From: Colwellia maritima
GTDB taxonomy: Bacteria; Pseudomonadota; Gammaproteobacteria; Enterobacterales; Alteromonadaceae
NCBI RefSeq assembly: GCF_022669015.1
Contig: NZ_JAKKSL010000002.1
Span: forward strand, 992,001-1,056,000
DNA length: 64,000 bases
Reading direction: 5' to 3'
In this document: positions 60,684-64,000 of the stretch, piece after piece
Layout of the letters: each line of letters starts with the position of its first letter
Numbering within the stretch: position 1 is the stretch's first letter
Notes under the pieces: generated by a model
Seen by the model: the letters and a program-made list of their open reading frames with translations, nothing else
Told to the model about the DNA's origin: nothing
The model's database searches: none
Translations under genes and position numbers: made by a program

Positions 60684-62809
60684 ATGTTAACTGATAAGTT
60701 AAAACAACTCATTCGCCAATCTTATAAAGCCATTGGTGAAAATTTAAGTCATTTCAATCCAAGAAAACAACAAACTTTTTTGATCGCTGAAATTGCTAAA
60801 ACGTTGGCAGGTGAATATAGCAAAGACAGAAAAATTATCACGATTGAAGCAGGCACAGGCACAGGTAAATCGCTAGCCTATAGCCTAGGCGCTATTCCCT
60901 TGGCATTATCACGTGATAAAAAAGTATGTATTTCCACTGCAACTGTTGCATTACAAGAGCAATTGGTAGATAAAGATTTACCTTTTTTGAAAAAACACGC
61001 CGGCTTAAAATTTGACTTTGCCTTAGTGAAAGGTCGTCAACGTTATGTTTGCAGACAAAAACTCACCCAAGCTGTTGCCACCGATTCTCCGCAAGCGGGG
61101 TTTACTTTTGCCGAAAAACCTAAAGCTAGTGATATTAGAATCTTAAATGCGATGCACAAAGCATTAACTGATGGTTCATGGCTCGGCGATATTGACTCAT
61201 GGAAAACACCAATTCCACATAACATTTGGTCGCAAGTTCAAAGTGATAAACACAGTTGCTTAAAAACCCTGTCTGATCACCATCATTGTCCTTTTCATAA
61301 AGCCCGAGAAACAATGGAACAAGCCCATGTATTAGTAGTAAACCATAGCTTGCTACTGGCTGATCTTGAATTAGGTGGAGGTAGGATACTTTCACCACCA
61401 GATGAAACTTTTTATATTATAGATGAAGCTCATCATTTACCTAAAGTAACACGTGATCATTCAAGTGCAAGCGTCACCTTACGGGGCGCAGTTGAATGGT
61501 TAACGAAGCTGAGGGAAACAGGTGATAAGATGGCGAAGCTGATCAAGTCTCAACGCGCTATTTCTCCGGCTCTTAAGCTCAGTGATGATTGTCAGGATTT
61601 ACTGATAGAAATGCAAAAAGTGCTCACTTTTGTAGAAAACAATGCCAACGTTTATTTTTTAGAAAATACGGAGAATAAAAATAAGGCAAATTTTAATCAA
61701 AAAGATGAGCAAGTTTACCGTTTTGATAATGGCATCATCCCTAAAACTCTTAAAAATTGGGCTGAAGATTGTAACGAACTCAGTAAAAAGTCATTGAGTC
61801 ATTTAAACAAACTTTATAATGCCTTAATTGAAGCCGTAAAAGATGGTGATTGTAAAATGTTTATTGCTGAGCCTATTTTAGCCGAAGCGGCTTTATGTTA
61901 CAACGGTTAGAAAACTTACAGGCACTATGGTACATGTATGCTAAAACTGACAGTGATAAAGCCGCCCCCATGGCACGGTGGATTCAAAAACATGCCCCAG
62001 TGAAAGCCAGTGCTCGTCAAGACTATTTACTCTGTGCCTCGCCGATAGAAGTAGGTTTTACCTTGGAAGAAAAATTATGGAGCCAATGTGAAGGTGCAGT
62101 TTTGTGTTCAGCTACATTGCTCGCGTTAAATTCATTTGATCATTTTCGTTTTCAAGCGGGTTTAAAGAATAATGATGGTAGTCAATACCAACACGTTACC
62201 TCGCCATTTGATTACCAAAACAATGCGCAACTTGTGGTTGCTAGCATGGTTAACGAGCCAAGTGCTTTAAAATTTACTGATGAATTAATAGAGAAATTGC
62301 CTAAATATATAGAACAAGGCAGCGCTACATTAGTGTTGTTTTCATCTTATTGGCAAATGGAAAAAGTCGCTCAAGCACTCCGCGAGAAACATAAAATGAC
62401 GATTGCAGTACAAGGTGAACACGCTCGGCAATATATTATAGAACATCACAAAAAGCAGTGTGATAATAATAAAACCACTATTATTTTTGGTACACAAAGC
62501 TTTTCTGAAGGTTTAGATTTACCTGGTAATTATTTAAATAACTTAATTATAACCAAACTGCCTTTTTCAGTGCCTACTTCGCCCGTAGAACAAGCACAAG
62601 CTGAATATATAACAGCCAAAGGGGGTAATCCATTTATGACCTTATCTGTACCTGAAACGTCTAAAAAACTTGTACAAGCATGTGGTAGATTATTACGTAA
62701 TGAAATGGATGAAGGTGTGATCACTTTAATGGATAAGCGTGTAGTGACTAAACGTTATGGTAAGCAATTACTCGATTCATTACCCCCTTTTGCACGCGTA
62801 ATTGAATAA
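60684..62809 (+). CDS. dinG: ATP-dependent helicase DinG, frameshifted
   Basis: 708 residues after one T is restored near 61890. Walker A is EAGTGTGKSLAYS (residue 57 or so), the iron-sulfur cysteines are at YVCRQ, SCLKTL and HHCPFH, the helicase DEAH box is IIDEAHHLPKV, and the C-terminal part has GTQSFSEGLDLPG and QACGRLLRN. DinG unwinds D- and R-loops with 5'-3' polarity. In the proposed product AEAAFMLQRLENLQALWY replaces the stop. SOS control by the LexA box is likely. Confidence 0.93.
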
Positions 62810-62842
62810 TCATAAATGCAGAGACTAGAGAGTATATCCGGC

Positions 62843-64000
62843 TTACTGCATAGTTTGTTTTGCTTCTTTGTACGTAAACTTAGCGTAAGTTAACATCAAA
62901 ATACCGCAAGCAACAATACTTGCTGTTACATATAAAGCGTAATGATAAGTGGCAAATTGCTTGATTAGAGCGACACAATACAAAGGTGCAATAATTTGCC
63001 CCACACCATAAGCGGATGTTATTGCCCCCATAATAAAGACAGGATTTTTATGAGACAGTTGCCCACCAAAATTCATAAATAATGCAACTAACCCGATAAA
63101 CGTAGCGCCAAACAGCAGCCCACTTATAAGATTCATAATAATATTACTTGAGAATGTGGGAATTAAAATACCGACAATCTGCAATAACATTGCTACTATC
63201 ATAATATTAATACTGCCAAAACGATGTGCTAAACGCATCCAAATAACACAGGTGGAATACCGGCAATTCCGACAACTAACCATACATAACCACCCGCACC
63301 ACTTAAACCTTCTAACGAGTTAACAATGTCAGGTAAAAAAGTCGCTTGTACAACCATACCGACACCTTCAGTAAAATACGCCAAAATGAGAATAATAACC
63401 ATCGGGGAAAAAAGTGATTTATCAAAGGTATGTTTAACTATTTCATTTTTTGGTTGTTTATCAAATCGTAATATATAAGCAGAATAGCTAGATAAAATAG
63501 CCCCCACTATTGCCAGTATAAGCCATGCATCTCTCCAATCGCCGCCATAATAGAATACGCCACGCATAACTAGATCAGTAATAACAATTGAAAACCCTAA
63601 ACCACTAAAGTGTATTCCCATTGCTTTCGTTTTATTAGTCGCTTTTAACTTAAGCATTACCACTGAAGAACCGACAACTAAAGCCATAGCAGCACCAAAT
63701 CCTGCAACTAATCGAGCAATCATCCAAACGAGGCTATTTTCTGTAATTCCTAAAAGAAAGGAAGAAACAACACAAACAAACAACCCTACTCTAAAATATT
63801 TTACCTTTGAATGTATGTCTTTAATAAAAATAGAAAACACTGATCCCGACAAATAACCAACATAATTGATTGAAGCAAGGATTCCTGCATCAGCAATACT
63901 GAGTGTATCCTCCAACATTGCGGGTAAAAGAGAGGTAAACACAAAACGTGCTACACCAACACCAACAATTAAAGCGAAGATACCGACCAACAAAATAGCA
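62843..64000 (-). CDS. MFS transporter, YbfB/YjiJ type, frameshifted and 5' partial
   Basis: About 385 residues are visible; the start lies beyond base 64000. Hydrophobic helices run throughout (GIFALIVGVGVARFVFTSLLP at the start; LVWMIARLVAGFGAAMALVVGSSVV). A GVGVARF segment near the start matches the YbfB/YjiJ branch. The frame shifts near 63235, where GIPPVLFG continues WMRLAHRFGSINIMIVAMLL in the next frame. The cytoplasmic loop motif of MFS is in RLAHRFGS. It is convergent with dinG (34 bases). The substrate is unknown. Confidence 0.83.

Overview
The window looks like an AT-rich chromosome segment from a marine gammaproteobacterium of the Alteromonadales, most like Colwellia or Thalassotalea (Colwelliaceae). 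This rests on the rluC/rne divergent pair, alaA next to yfbR, an IlvIH-type acetolactate synthase, a divergent polB/dinG pair with a LexA box, and a long Oar-like TonB receptor. No rRNA, tRNA, prophage or CRISPR array was seen.

Region 1 (1-15549, minus strand) is one tightly packed operon of at least 15 genes, transcribed from about 15.6 kb toward base 1. It encodes an HzsA-related CXXCH lipoprotein, an SH3/beta-barrel protein, an outer-membrane barrel, a TlpA-like thioredoxin, DUF4266, DUF3570, several periplasmic or lipoprotein TPR proteins, a TolQ/ExbB-type channel protein, two ExbD proteins and the start of an AgmX/TonB-like protein. One TolQ with two ExbDs, TPR lipoproteins, outer-membrane barrels and an AgmX-like protein recall the Agl/Glt trans-envelope machinery of Myxococcus, here combined with redox genes. 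Region 2 (16020-22414) is divergent and adds a CXXCH protein, a LamG/CXXCH lipoprotein, a Tat-exported DUF1501 protein and a convergent ApbE flavin transferase. The intergenic region between them has two similar palindromes and a possible sigma-54 promoter. This combined PMF-motor and extracytoplasmic redox locus is the best candidate for an undescribed system.

Region 3 (22.4-45 kb) is mostly core: HAD phosphatase, rluC, rne with a long structured leader, an aminotransferase, an AraC/GyrI regulator, a LysE exporter, proS, alaA, yfbR, and ilvI-ilvH behind a complete attenuator with a valine/leucine-rich leader peptide. Small envelope genes, acyP, a LytS/LytTR two-component pair, hinT and a zinc-hydrolase homologue follow.

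Region 4 (44-53 kb) appears to be a nucleic-acid scavenging locus: deoA, cdd, a TonB receptor, a RutR-like TetR regulator, a secreted endonuclease/exonuclease/phosphatase and an alkaline phosphatase. Three similar operator-like sites link these genes. Region 5 (53-64 kb) holds metC, a RAYT transposase with REP arrays that have duplicated neighbouring gene fragments, a GlxA-type regulator, a small NTF2-like gene, polB, dinG and an MFS transporter that runs off the end.

A caution for every entry: about 33 single-base frameshifts interrupt some 24 genes, including rne, ilvI and alaA, while conserved residues continue in the new frame. I read these as sequence errors, and give each broken gene as one CDS spanning its frames.
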